Shown here in pieces: positions 33,620-44,330 of a stretch of 64,000 nucleotides of DNA (positions are counted from its first letter, which is position 1; every line of letters starts with the position of its first letter). This DNA is from Cavia porcellus (lineage: Eukaryota; Chordata; Mammalia; Rodentia; Caviidae). The notes under the pieces are model-generated. The model was not told the DNA's origin. It did not search any database and saw only the letters and a list, made by a program, of their open reading frames with translations. The stretch lies in contig NW_026947486.1 in assembly GCF_034190915.1 (NCBI RefSeq), positions 74,938,044 through 75,002,043 of the forward strand, in the 5' to 3' direction. Both the position numbers and the translations under genes were made by a program.

Positions 33620-34579
33620 AATCAGAGAAGACATGCATTGGTGAAGAAAATTGAAACAAGTTGGTTAAAGTAGATACATTTCAACCGCAAGGGGGCGGGG
33701 GAAGCTACTTTTAGTTCAACAGTCACTTAAAATCAAGGATTCTGATTTACGAATAATTTCTTAAACATTATTTTAATATAAAATCAAATATTAGAAATTT
33801 AACTCAGTCAACTCAAGAAAGCAATTTTAAAATGTTCTATGTATCAATAATTTATGAAAACACATTTACTAAACCAAATATATTATTTTTTATAAATTTT
33901 AAGAAGCCAAGAATATTTGAATTTATATATAGCAATTGATGATTAGATGCTATGAAATCTTATAATCATTAATATTTTTATTCATTCATTTTAGTTGTTC
34001 TTAGATAGCTAATTAGAACCAAAAAATAACATACTTAGCATTTATAAACTATGTATAAATTATCTTTAACCAAGGAAAATACCATAATTTATTTTACACA
34101 GAAAAAGAAATGGATATTGCATTTATCAACATGGTTTTGGATGATAAATATTATCTTCATTGGCTAACATCCTAGATGAGGACATGCTGTCAACTTTAAA
34201 GACAATCTTACTTTTATTTTGCCAACCAAATTGTATTACATCACTCATTGAAAAAAAAAAAAAAGAAATGCTATGCAGTGAAATCAAGTAAAATCTGGAC
34301 AGACCTTTTAGGTCTTACTTTCTTAGCCTACTGCCAATTGTTCTTACCCTTTTGTCCAATTATATTTCTCCATCTATCACCAAACCTTTGCATAAAAACA
34401 CACAAATTTTCCTGTATTTTTGAGTTTTCAATTCTGAAGCCTTCTGTATCACAGAAAACTTTTAAGCAAATTTATTTCCTCTTCTCATATCAGTCTTGTT
34501 TTCAGACCTAGGCAGTTATCCTAGAAGAGTTATGGAAGCTTTCATATCCTATGCTATATTTCTGTTGTTTATTAAGAGC
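33620..34579. other. AT-rich sequence, nothing recognised
   Basis: No supported gene; an A-run of about 14 at 34250-34264. The frame at 34248-34511 starts in that A-run and has no domain. Confidence 0.5.
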
Positions 34580-34800
34580 TGTAATTTATTGAGCATTTGC
34601 TATCAGTCTGGCAATATTTAAATATTGTTTAAAATATCTATTTAATTGTAACCTCATAAAAACTTTGTGAAGTAGACATTATTAATATTCCTAAATATAA
34701 CATGAAGGAAACTATGGAGTAGAGACTAAAATATTTATTGAAATTCATATTACCTAGTGGGTGAGGCATACACTTTTAGAGTCTGGCTCCTATACTTACG
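34580..34800 (-). mobile_element. MIR SINE (ancient tRNA-derived)
   Basis: The plus strand shows the MIR inverse in order: TTTATTGAGCATTTGCTATC, TAACCTCATAAAAACTTTGTGAAG, ACATTATTAATATTCC, AAGGAAACTATGGAGTAGAGAC, then TTTTAGAGTCTGGCTCC. The order and spacing fit MIR over about 220 bp. Confidence 0.85.
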
Positions 34801-35502
34801 GAGAGAAAGTTACTGCATCTTTATAACACTGTGAACATGTTTGGGGGTTGTTTTTGTTTTCAGTAAGGTAAATTGTTGAAACTTATAAGAGTAAATTCTA
34901 TGTTCATGAATGTGGCTACATTTTTTTTTTGGAACACGTAATGTATGAGTTCTAAATGATTATGATTATGAATGTTCCAATCTCTACCTCTGATGACTCT
35001 TCCCAAATCCCTGAGTTTCTTTTCAAACACTGAATTAGATTAACTCAAGTGCTCTCCTTAATTACTGCAAGAAATAAGCCTCTTTCCACTGCTTTATCTC
35101 CTGGTTGTGCTTATTGGATTTGCAAACTAACCAAGAGGCAGAAACTCACTGCACTTGAAAATGGTTAAATAACAACTTGCAGAGCAGATACATGAAACAT
35201 GGCAATTGGCATTCTAGAGTCAATGTGTCTCTGCTGAATAGTTGCAATCACAATAAATTTATTTTGTTAGTCACAATAAATTTCTAAGAATGTTTGAAAG
35301 CGAGGTTATAATGGCTAGAAGTATTTGCTATAATAGAAAAATCTACCTCTGTATTAACTAAGATTTTTAAAAGAAGCTTGAAAGAACAAGGTGTATGAGG
35401 AGAGTACTTGATAGATATTATAGTGGAAGGAAAAGTTGCTTTTTTCCACATTTGTAGTCTGCATGTTGAATTGATATAAGACAGTGTAACAGAAAAAAAC
35501 TT

Positions 35503-35548
<46 letters not shown>

Positions 35549-38284
35549 CATGCAAGTCCCACAGATATATGTCTCAAAGAAAGGATCAAATAATGGAAGC
35601 TTGTATAACATCCTAAGCTATAGAAAGTAGTAGGAGATTCAGGTTTCTCAGAGAGGAAGAGTGGAGGCAAACTTTGAATGGAATAGGGAAGGAAACTACA
35701 ACGAATGAAAGTGTTCTTGTTATGTAGATTAAAGTTTCACAGGGGATAAAATTATTTTGTTGTAGCTCTGTTATTGGAACAGATACTTTCACTAATGTAA
35801 ATTTCTTCTGTGGTTGAATATAGATTTCTCTTACTACCTGTGTCTTTTCAGAGATGCTTCTGTTTCTGCAGTTTGTCAAAGTAACCATTTTGAAATAATA
35901 CATTAACAAGGCTTATTTGCGGGTGACATATTTTTGCCTCTAAAAGTCATTTTTGTGTGACATGTCCTGAAAGCCAACAAAGCTGGCATATTCCTTCTGT
36001 TGGAACATTTTAGTGAGGAGAAATGAAGAGCCAAGTATGCTATTCTCCAATAAGGAAAATGTGGTATTGCAATAAGAGATGGTTGTCTCAGAAGGATAGT
36101 GTAGAAAAAAAAAGGTAGTCTGAAGATCTCAATGAAGTGTTTATTTATTTTGCTAATCAATAAACAATCTACTCATTATTTTATCAAGTATTTAGTCAAG
36201 GCCTACTAAGTGCCAGGTACATCACAATATATTTTTTATTTTTAGTAAAAAAATAAAAGCCTCTTCCAAGCTTTTTCTTTGTGAAAAGCATTTTCACATA
36301 AATTCTACCCAACTGTATCTTCATATTCAATCTGGGAAGTAGGCTAAATACATACATTTAATCATGACTAGAGTAAAAAGTTAAGAACCGATGAGGGTAA
36401 ATGCCTAAGTACCCTAAGATAATTATTACAAGATTTATATACAGATTTCCATGATTTACATTTTGGTTTCCAATATTAGATCTGAATGTAAAGCACTCTA
36501 AAATATGACTATAGGAGATTGGGGAATAAAACTGTATTGGAGAGAAAAATGTCAAAATGCATTCTTCATCATAATTTAAGCTAGTTATTCTAAGAAACTA
36601 GACACAGCAGTATGTCTGAAAAGCAGCTCTTTCTAAAATAAATTGATGTCTACAAATGAAATCCACATTAGTAAAATATATGTATTTTAAAGAAGACTGC
36701 TCCTAGACAAATGTACAAACCATGGAAACTTTTGTCTATATAACATGGTAATCTTTATTCACAAACTTTGTCATTATTAAAAGTTTGTAGTATGGAGAAT
36801 TTCATTCATTGCAGGGAGATGGCTTAAGAACGTGTCTCTTATCACTTTCTCTCTGCTCCCTCCTTTTTTCTCTGTTGTCAGGGTTCTGATGCTGTGGGAT
36901 CCTTTTAGAGATTATTCGCAAGCTCCTTTTGTTCTGAGCAAACAATTGGATAAAAAATGTAAAATGGTAGTAAGGTTTTCATTTCTTAAAGATAGGAAAA
37001 GAAATATATTCTGTAGAGTCCAGGTCATTTAATATAGGAGAGTAAGTATACTTCACAGGGTGAGAGTGGGCCATTGTGAAAGAGAAAGCACAGTGGTTAT
37101 AAGGTTCATGGCAGCCATATTTTGTATCCTCCAATTTTGACACCAAATCTAGGCCATCCTATTCAAAATCTGCCTCATTTCACAACAGAGGAATATAAGT
37201 TAACACTTTCGGATGGGTTGCAAGTACAGGACTTGGGAACTATTTTACACATATTTTCAATTTCTGTGATTGACAAGCCATACTCTTGCTTAGCTGACTG
37301 GCTGCACCCTAATCTCCTGCCTCACCTTCATCTCTCAAATTTCTCCATATATATATATATAGTACATATGTATAACACCTAATGATTACATTCCTTGTAG
37401 GACTTGGTAGATGTACACAGTATGTAACAACTTCTCTTAATTTTCAAAATCTCATTTCCCTCCCCTTCTTACCCTTTTCCTCCATTTGTTGTTTCTCTTC
37501 CTATATGCTAAAGATATATCTCATTGGGGTGAAGATATTTTTATGTATTTATTTATCAGAGACCTTGCCAAGATCCCAAACTGCCTGCAAGTAAGGTACA
37601 GCAAAGTATAAAATAAAGAACAGACATAAATTAGTAATGCATTATAGGGGACTATCAGGTCAGTGCCTCGGGAAGGGTAGAGACAGATATTGGGAAGTAG
37701 GAAGAAAGTGTTCAAATGGGAATGAGAACAAGGGAAGCAGAGACCAAAATATTCCAAACCAACCACTATATATTGGGTATGTACAATACAATGGGTGTAC
37801 ACAGTGATGGAGTGGGCTATTGGAAGATTCCAGGTTTTCAGAAGATTCAGAGTATGATACTACAGACAACAAATAATCCTGGAATGAGTCAAAAATGTAA
37901 AGATGATTTTATGCTAAGAAATTTCTTGCTCTGCAGTGTTCTTTTTCATCTTTTTAGTCTTAGTTTAGTACTAGTGAATAAGGGAATATGGCCCATCCCA
38001 AGAGTTAATGGGAAGTCTTAAAAGGGTGATATCATAGTACCAAGACTCAATTTATCCCTTAGAGAAATATGCAAAATTAGCCATTGTGAATTCATCGTCC
38101 ACAACACTTACTGATCCTTTGTTCTTTTGAGAAGTGTCTGTTCATTTTATGTGTTATCTTTGTATACTAATATGCTACTAAATTTGGAAATTAGTTAAAA
38201 AAAAATTTAGTAAAGTTAACCAGGTCAATTAGACAACTTAAAGAATAAAATGCACAAAGACAGAAAAGGAAAAGTCAAAGTATT
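34801..38284. other. Mostly unique sequence
   Basis: No gene recognised in about 3.5 kb. A (TA)20 tract lies at 35506-35545, and at 36190-36235 TTTAGTCAAGGCCTACTAAGTGCCAGGTAC resembles the 3' part of an inverted MIR. The open frame at 37716-38021 (101 codons, plus) has no recognisable domain. Confidence 0.5.
35506..35545. repeat. (TA)20 microsatellite
   Basis: Pure TA tract. The 'IYIYIY' peptide frames across it at 35284-35670 are artefacts. Confidence 0.95.
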
Positions 38285-38509
38285 ATTTTTTTCAAATTCC
38301 ATTTTATTGTAAGGAGAAAAAGAATAGGACAAAATTCTAAAAATTTCTGAACACGTCAATCAGGGGCAACAATTGTACATACGCTGCACATTGTCATCCC
38401 CAAATCATTCATCCAGAACACTAGACATCTGCATTCAAATGTCTGAGCAATATCAGCACAAACTTTCTCTTTCTGAACTCAGAGAAATCAGTAGTATAAC
38501 TAGCTTAGC

Positions 38510-38546
<37 letters not shown>

Positions 38547-39440
38547 TACATGTTTCAGATTCTCAAACTAATGAGACCACACGTTGTTTACATGTGTTTC
38601 TTATTTCACTAATGAGTATGATCTCAAGTTGCATCTATTTACCTATAAAAAGTCTCCAGTTTATCCTCCTTTATGTTGAGTAGTATTCTGTTGTATAAAA
38701 ATACATAATTTTTATCCATTTTTGTTCATGGGCATTTAGGTTGTTTCCAAGATGTAGCTATTACCAACTGTGATGTTGTGCAAAAATGGGTGCACATATA
38801 TCACTGCGGTATGATGTCTTTAATTCTTTAGGAAGATACTCAGAAAGGGAATACCTGGGTTGAATGGGACTGCTAGTCGTAGATTTTTAGGGATCTCCAC
38901 ACCAAGGTCCATAGTGGTTGCACCAGTCTGCATTCTCACCAACAGTGGGAATAGCCACTCCCCATAGCCCCTCCACCTGTGGTATTGTTTGATTTCTTGA
39001 TAGCAGCCATTCTTTCTGTGGTGAGATGGAATCACAGTGTTTTAATTTGCACGTCTAGAATGACCAGTTATGTTGAACATTTTTAAACTATTTATTTGAT
39101 GTTCATATTACTTCACCTGAGAAGTATGTATTCAGTTCAGATGCTCATTTTTGTATTGAATCTTTAAATCTTGGAGGATTCATGTTTTTTTTTTTTAAAT
39201 TTCTTGTGTTCCTAATAGCAATCTTTTGACTCAGGCACAGCTGGCAAGCATTTTCTCCCATGTTGTGAGTTGTGTCTCTCTGCTGGTGGTTTCCCTTGCT
39301 GTGCAAAAGCTTTTAAGTAGGGTAAGAGTTCAGCTGTTCATTTCTTGTGATAGTTCCTGTACAACTGGGGTTTTGTTCATAAAGTCTCTGCTTATACCAA
39401 CGTATTCAAGAGTTTTACACGCTCTGTTTTTCAGTAGATT
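38285..39440 (-). mobile_element. LINE-1 'E1', 3' part
   Basis: 3' UTR (38285-38590, with a TA/CA microsatellite), then the inverse of the ORF2 C-terminus (ATGAGTATGATCTCAAGTTGC, GAGTAGTATTCTGTTGTATAAAA, GGTTGTTTCCAAGATGTAGC). It stops at 39440 where another L1 3' end begins. Confidence 0.87.
38513..38550. repeat. (TA)n(CA)n microsatellite
   Basis: About 12 TA units followed by about 7 CA units, inside the L1-E1 3' UTR. Confidence 0.95.
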
Positions 39441-40603
39441 TAATGTTTCTTTTTTGCTTCTTAATTTTCTTTATTTTGAAGAGAATAAAACCAAATTAGA
39501 TAAAACAAAATATGGTCAATCAAAACAAAAGGATGAACATGGTACATGATTTAACAAACATAATATAAGATTAATAATGGCGTTATCTACAAAAGAATTA
39601 CACATGTCATCAGGCATAATAAAATTGAACAAAACAGTACTAAACAAAACCAATAAAAACAAAACAATTGAAACATTATAGGGCTTCAAAAGAAGGTAAT
39701 AGTCAAACAATGATGAATACTGCAGTGCATCTTATTGTCTTCAAAGTAGTTGCCTATACCATAAGACTTGACACTATTACACAAAAAAGAATAGAATAAA
39801 ATCAGTCACAACAAAACAATGAAAGCAATACCGAGGTTCAAATCCAGCTAATAGGAAATCAAAAATGGTTACCATAATATATCCTGTGGTCTTTGGAATA
39901 GTTGTCTATGCCATCAAATCTAATACAAGTAGACAAACTGAAACAGAATAAAAACAAACTAACAGAACAATGAAAACACTATGGGTTTCAAATCATGATA
40001 ATAGACTAACAATGGACACTGCCATCCCTTTTTAGATAGTCCCTCCCCTTTCACTTTCACAGGATTTATTGTACCTTTTGGATCCCACTAACTCTTTTAG
40101 TTTTTATATTAGGGAGGCAATCAACTATTCACCTAAGTGACTCTGAAATGTTTTATCTCTGAGCATGATCTCAAGTTGTATCCATTTACCTAAAAGAGCC
40201 TCAAAGTTATCTTTCTTTACAACTGAGTAGTTTTCCATTGTATAAAAGTGTCATGGCTTTCTAACCAATCTACAGCTGATCGGCAAGCTGCCCCCATGTA
40301 TTTCTAGTTCCCTGCCACATACAGCATTGTTTTCTCATCTTTGACTTTCAGTCTAAAAACCCTCTTTCAGGTTAATTACATTTCTTATATAAAGTATATT
40401 GAAGGTCCTATTTCCTGATTCACTCTGCCTGTGTTTATTTTTATTGGTGAACTGAGGCCATCTATATGAGTGATTATGGCCAAACTTCTCTGTCTCATCT
40501 CTGCCATCATATTTTTCTGCCACTGGTTGCGTCATTTTCCTCTTCATTCCATTGTCTTCCCCATTCAGTGAGCCCCCTCTGCCACTGTTCCTGAAACCAT
40601 GGT

Positions 40604-40610
40604 TTCTCTC

Positions 40611-40660
<50 letters not shown>
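40604..40660. repeat. (TC)n microsatellite
   Basis: About 28 TC units with one interruption (CTATC), in the L1-E2 inter-ORF region. Confidence 0.95.
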
Positions 40661-40664
<4 letters not shown>

Positions 40665-41560
40665 GTACTTCAGTATTTTTTGTAGTGTTGGTATTGTGGT
40701 CATAAATTCCTTAAGTCATTTTTTGTCATGGAAGTATCTTGTCTCTCCATCAACTTTGAAAGAGAATTTTTCAGGGTACATCAATCTCAGTTGGAGGTTA
40801 TTTTCTTTCAGGATTTGGAATACTTCACTCCAAGCTCTTCTCGATTTGATAGTTTGTGTTGAGAAGTCTTTCACGATTCTGATGGGTTTTCCTGTATACG
40901 TAGGTGATCTGTTCCTTTTCTCTGATAGCTTTTAATAATCACTTCTAGTGTTGAATTTCTGGGATCTTGATTATTATGTCTGGGTGTAGATCTATTTTGG
41001 TGATAGCGGCTTGGGTTCTGTATGCCTCACTATCTGAATATGATTTCCTTTTCCTATGCTAGGGAAGTTTTCCTTAATTATTTCTATGGCTAACCTTTGC
41101 ATTTCATTTGTTTTTACCCCTGCTTCTTCACTCATATTTTTAATTCTTAAATTGTACTTCTTCTTGTCAACTTGTAGCCTTTGTATTATTGCTTCTTGTT
41201 TCCCTGTTACTTTGAAGAGATCTTTCCTTTCATGATCATAAGTTTTAAAGCTGTCTTCAAGGATTGATAGTCTATCTTTAGTATCTATCAAGCAGTTTTG
41301 CCAGCTTTCAGTGGGGTTTTTAATTTCCTGGTAATCTGTTGGAATCTGTTTCATGTATTCTAATTTTTTATATTCTTCACTGAAGGCTTTCCTCCTTTTT
41401 CTATGCTTCTCTATTATTCCATCTATGTCTTCTGTAAAGGTGCTTAGCAATTCTTTTATTATGTTTCTCTTTCTTCTTTTACCTGAGACAGTATTTTTGT
41501 TCTAAGTTCTTTTATAGCCTTTTGAAGTTGATTCTGTATTTCAGTTGCTGTTCCTTCAGA
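40650..41560 (-). pseudogene. L1-E2 ORF1 remnant
   Basis: An open piece of 152 codons (41450-40992) contains a coiled coil (KHRKRRKAFSEEYKKLEYMK, then DTKDRLSILEDSFK) and passes into the RNA-binding region, where the frame breaks. The C-terminal motif with FHDK (here decayed) lies at 40700-40760. Confidence 0.8.
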
Positions 41561-42490
41561 AATTTCAGATGTGTGACTTATGATCTCTTCCATGTTTACA
41601 TCACGTGGAACAGTACTGCTTGAATTGGAGGCCAGAGACTACCTTTTGCTTCTTCCCATTGCCATGTTCCTGGTTTCTTCTGAACAAGTGGATTGTGGGG
41701 TCCCCAGCACTTCCTGTGTTGGCTACAATTTCTTTGAAGCAAGACTGTTTGCTTTTTTTAGCCTGTTCTGGCTAAGGATATCTTATGGTGACCATTGGGT
41801 GTGCTAGTGTAGGGTTACCAGAGACTGCTGGAGTGCTAGCAGGGGTGGAGCAGGCTGCTGCCTAGTTCCAAGGCTGTTTAACAGTAGGGAGCCCTCACTA
41901 CCTATAGTATGTTCAGGGGTGGAAGAGCTAGTTGAGGATAGATTTAGGGAAACTTCTGAGATGGCTGTTGAAAGGCATACAGGAGTGGAACTTAGTCCAA
42001 GCAATTTCCACCAGTCTACTCTGAGGTAGGAGTGGCTGAATGAAGCTAGCTGCTGTTATGGTTCCAGCTTTATTTTACCTGACTCCAAAACGGCCCCGAC
42101 CATTCGCCCACTCCCACAGAAGGACTGAGTCCCTCACAGTTATTGCTAGCCAGTGCAGTTCTCCAGTCTGCTGCTCCCCTTTGCCACTGCGTCTCCCCAC
42201 AGAGGCCTTCAGGCTTTCCAGCCACCACATCACCTTCACTGTGACCCTGTGTCCTCAGGTTTCAACGGTTTTTCTCACACTGTGGTCCTGGCTCTAGGTG
42301 AAGCACCACCAGCTACCACCTTCTTCTAAGTTTTTCTTTTTGTATTCTCTCGGTGAGCTTCAATTCTCATCTTAGGTTCTTTTTGGGTTGAAGGAACCCA
42401 CCTCCTTCCCTCTTGTCTTCCCCACATTGCTACATTCCAGGATCTGGACTTTTTCTCTCAGAGAGGCTGTTGATTCTGCTGCTTACTGTT

Positions 42491-42502
42491 CTGCCATCTT
42501 CC
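42491..42502 (-). promoter_or_regulatory. YY1-like site at L1-E2 5' end
   Basis: The minus strand reads GAAGATGGCAG close to the inferred first base of the element. In human L1 a YY1 site of AAGATGGC type near the 5' end sets the transcription start; the role here is inferred by analogy. Confidence 0.4.
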
Positions 42503-42514
42503 ACAGATTCCTAA

Positions 42515-43050
42515 AGTATTATTTTTTGAGAACAACATGATACTTTACACAGGTAACTTCAAAAACTCCACTAAAAGACTCCTTGATTGAATAAATACAT
42601 TTAGATACAAAGCAGGATACAATGTTAGCACTCAAAAATTAATATCATTTCTGTATACAAATAACACACTCACTGAGAAAGAAATTATGGAAATGACATC
42701 TGTCACAATAGCATCAAGAAAAATGAAATACAAAAAGGTAATGGCAAAAAGAATGAAGTGAGTCATCAAGATTATATTCCATGATCAAGTAGGATTCTCT
42801 CCAGGCATACACGGGTGGTTCAACACATGCAAATCAATAAATGTAATACACATATTGACAGTCCTGAGGGTAAAAACCATACAATCATCTCAATAGATGC
42901 AGAAAAAGCATTTGACAAAGTCCAACACTCATTATGATGAAAACAACAGATAGGAAGGCTTTATCTCCATTTTATAGAAACCATTTATGACAAGCCAATA
43001 GCCAACAACATACTAAAAGTAACAACTGAAAGCTTTACTCTAGAATTTTT
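42515..43050 (+). mobile_element. Rearranged L1 ORF2 fragment 'H'
   Basis: 42520-42740 matches L1-A 8405-8625 (around and after the FADD box; here AGAACAACATGATACTTTAC, so the box is lost). 42741-43050 matches L1-A about 7965-8265. Both are on the plus strand but in swapped order, so this is not one simple truncated insertion. Confidence 0.8.
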
Positions 43051-43098
43051 TCCATCCCCCTTCTCCTTCCCTTGTTTCTATTTTCATTTAAATATGTT
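43051..43098 (-). mobile_element. LINE-1 'F', 3' tail left of the MaLR
   Basis: TTTTTTCCATCCCCCTTCTCC, CTTGTTTCT: in sense this is a G-rich polypurine tract ending in poly-A, as in L1 3' UTRs. I infer that it is the end of the L1 that resumes at 44269. Confidence 0.5.
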
Positions 43099-43443
43099 TG
43101 TCATGGTTTATTTTGCTGGCCCCCAGACCTCATGCATTTGCATTGTGCATTTGTGATTGGTTCATTGTCTAGCGCTGGGATTGATGGTGTCAACACTACA
43201 CTCGCTTAAGGGTGGACCAGCATACTATATCATGGCTGGAAGAAGGTGTGTCTCATGCTTCTTGCCCATTTCCACCTTGTTGTTTTTAGCCCCTATGAAC
43301 TGTGGCCCCACCATACCACCCTACCTTGGAGCCAACTGAGTATGTACTTAAACTTCCAAAAACTGTAACAAATAAACCTTTCCTTTCCCAAATTTGAGCA
43401 TCAGGTATTTTGTCTCAGTGACAATTAAAAAGTAACTGAGACA
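43099..43443 (+). mobile_element. 5' LTR of the MaLR provirus
   Basis: TGTCATGGTTTATTTTGCTGG at the start, TGTGATTGGTTCATTG (inverted CCAAT) near 43155, AATAAACC at about 43371, end AAGTAACTGAGACA. It sets the sense orientation for the other copies at 1542, 28489 and 33095. Confidence 0.9.
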
Positions 43444-44209
43444 GAATTTGGTACCAAGGAGTGGGTTGCAGCTGTAACTATACCTGACCATGTTTTTTGA
43501 GAGGCTTTGGAAATGGCTTGTGGGCACAGTTTGGAAAGGTTTGGACATGTCACCAGTATGCATAGAGCTCTAGCAGCTTAGTCTGTTCTGTGGAGTAGAT
43601 TCTAGTCAGAACTCAGGACACCATCAGTCTGATAGAAAGCCTGATGGTAAAGAACAGGCTTGTGAGGTTTCTGCTGGGAAGGACTGCATTAGTTGTTGGA
43701 CTCCTGATGATGTGTGTTATGGCTTGGCAGAAAGTTTGTCTGCATTATGCTCATGCCCAGAGACTTTGCCTGAGACTGAGATTAAGGGCAATGGACTCAT
43801 TAATCTGCCAAAGGAAATTTCAAGGCAGTCCAATGTTGAGGCTGTGTCATGGCTATTGTTGGGGGCTTTTAGGCAGATATATGTTGCAAATCAAGAGCAA
43901 GGAGCCCAGCAGGATAATTTAAAATGCTCTAAGTTTGGCCAGAAGGAAAACGCCAGTAAAGCTATGGATTGTAAAGGTAGAGCTCAGTCTTTGATTTCTA
44001 AGGAGGAACAGGGAAATGAGAAAGATGGCCAGGGCCATCCAAAGAAGCAGTGAGTCTCTATCCTTTGCAGCCAAAAAACTGCAAAAGTGAAAGAATTTGC
44101 TCAGAGGAGAAAGCATCAGAGCATCATGTTCCAAAATGGTGACACAGGCCACATGAGGTTCCAAAATGGTGGCAGCCTCATGAAGTACCAGAATGGCATC
44201 AGTATAGAG

Positions 44210-44268
44210 AAGCTTTTCCTCAAAATTAGGTATTCTGTCTCAGTGACAAGTAAAAAGTAACTAAAACA
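44210..44268 (+). mobile_element. 3' LTR remnant
   Basis: Only the last ~60 bp of the LTR remain. The deletion took most of the 3' LTR and some interior. Confidence 0.82.
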
Positions 44269-44330
44269 ATATTCTTCCTATTTCCGAATATCTACACTAC
44301 ATTATGCTCCTTACTTACATTTTGAGTTCA

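Larger units (their letters stand above)
39441..42510 (-). mobile_element. LINE-1 'E2', both ends present, ORF2 core deleted
   Basis: From the left: a T-rich 3' end, 3' UTR (TTTGAAGAGAATAAAACC onward), the ORF2 C-terminus (to about 40250), a jump straight to the endonuclease N-terminus (40280-40480), ORF1 (about 40650-41560), 5' UTR, and a 5' end at about 42510. The whole RT is absent, so it is about 3.1 kb long. The 5' end carries a YY1-like box, as many mammalian L1s do. Confidence 0.85.
43099..44268 (+). mobile_element. MaLR provirus with truncated 3' LTR
   Basis: 5' LTR 43099-43443, an internal region starting GAATTTGGTACCAAGGAGTGGG at 43444, and a 3' LTR remnant 44210-44268 whose end (TCTGTCTCAGTGACAAGTAAAAAG, CTAAAACA) matches the end of the 5' LTR. 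The 5-bp flanks are ATGTT (43094-43098) and ATATT (44269-44273), 4 of 5 identical. The internal start and the AAATGGCTT-like segment resemble MaLR interiors, which encode no working protein. The open frames at 43644-43922 and 43712-44053 are therefore not taken as genes. Confidence 0.9.

Noticed and set aside
35284..35670. Frames with long Ile-Tyr runs
   Set aside because: Translation of a TA microsatellite; no flanking domain.
36185..36240. MIR fragment (CTACTAAGTGCCAGGTAC)
   Set aside because: Only about 45 bp resemble the MIR end; too short to list as a separate feature, so it is only mentioned.
43712..44053. 113-codon frame as a small host protein
   Set aside because: It lies wholly within the MaLR internal region, between the 5' LTR and the 3' LTR remnant.
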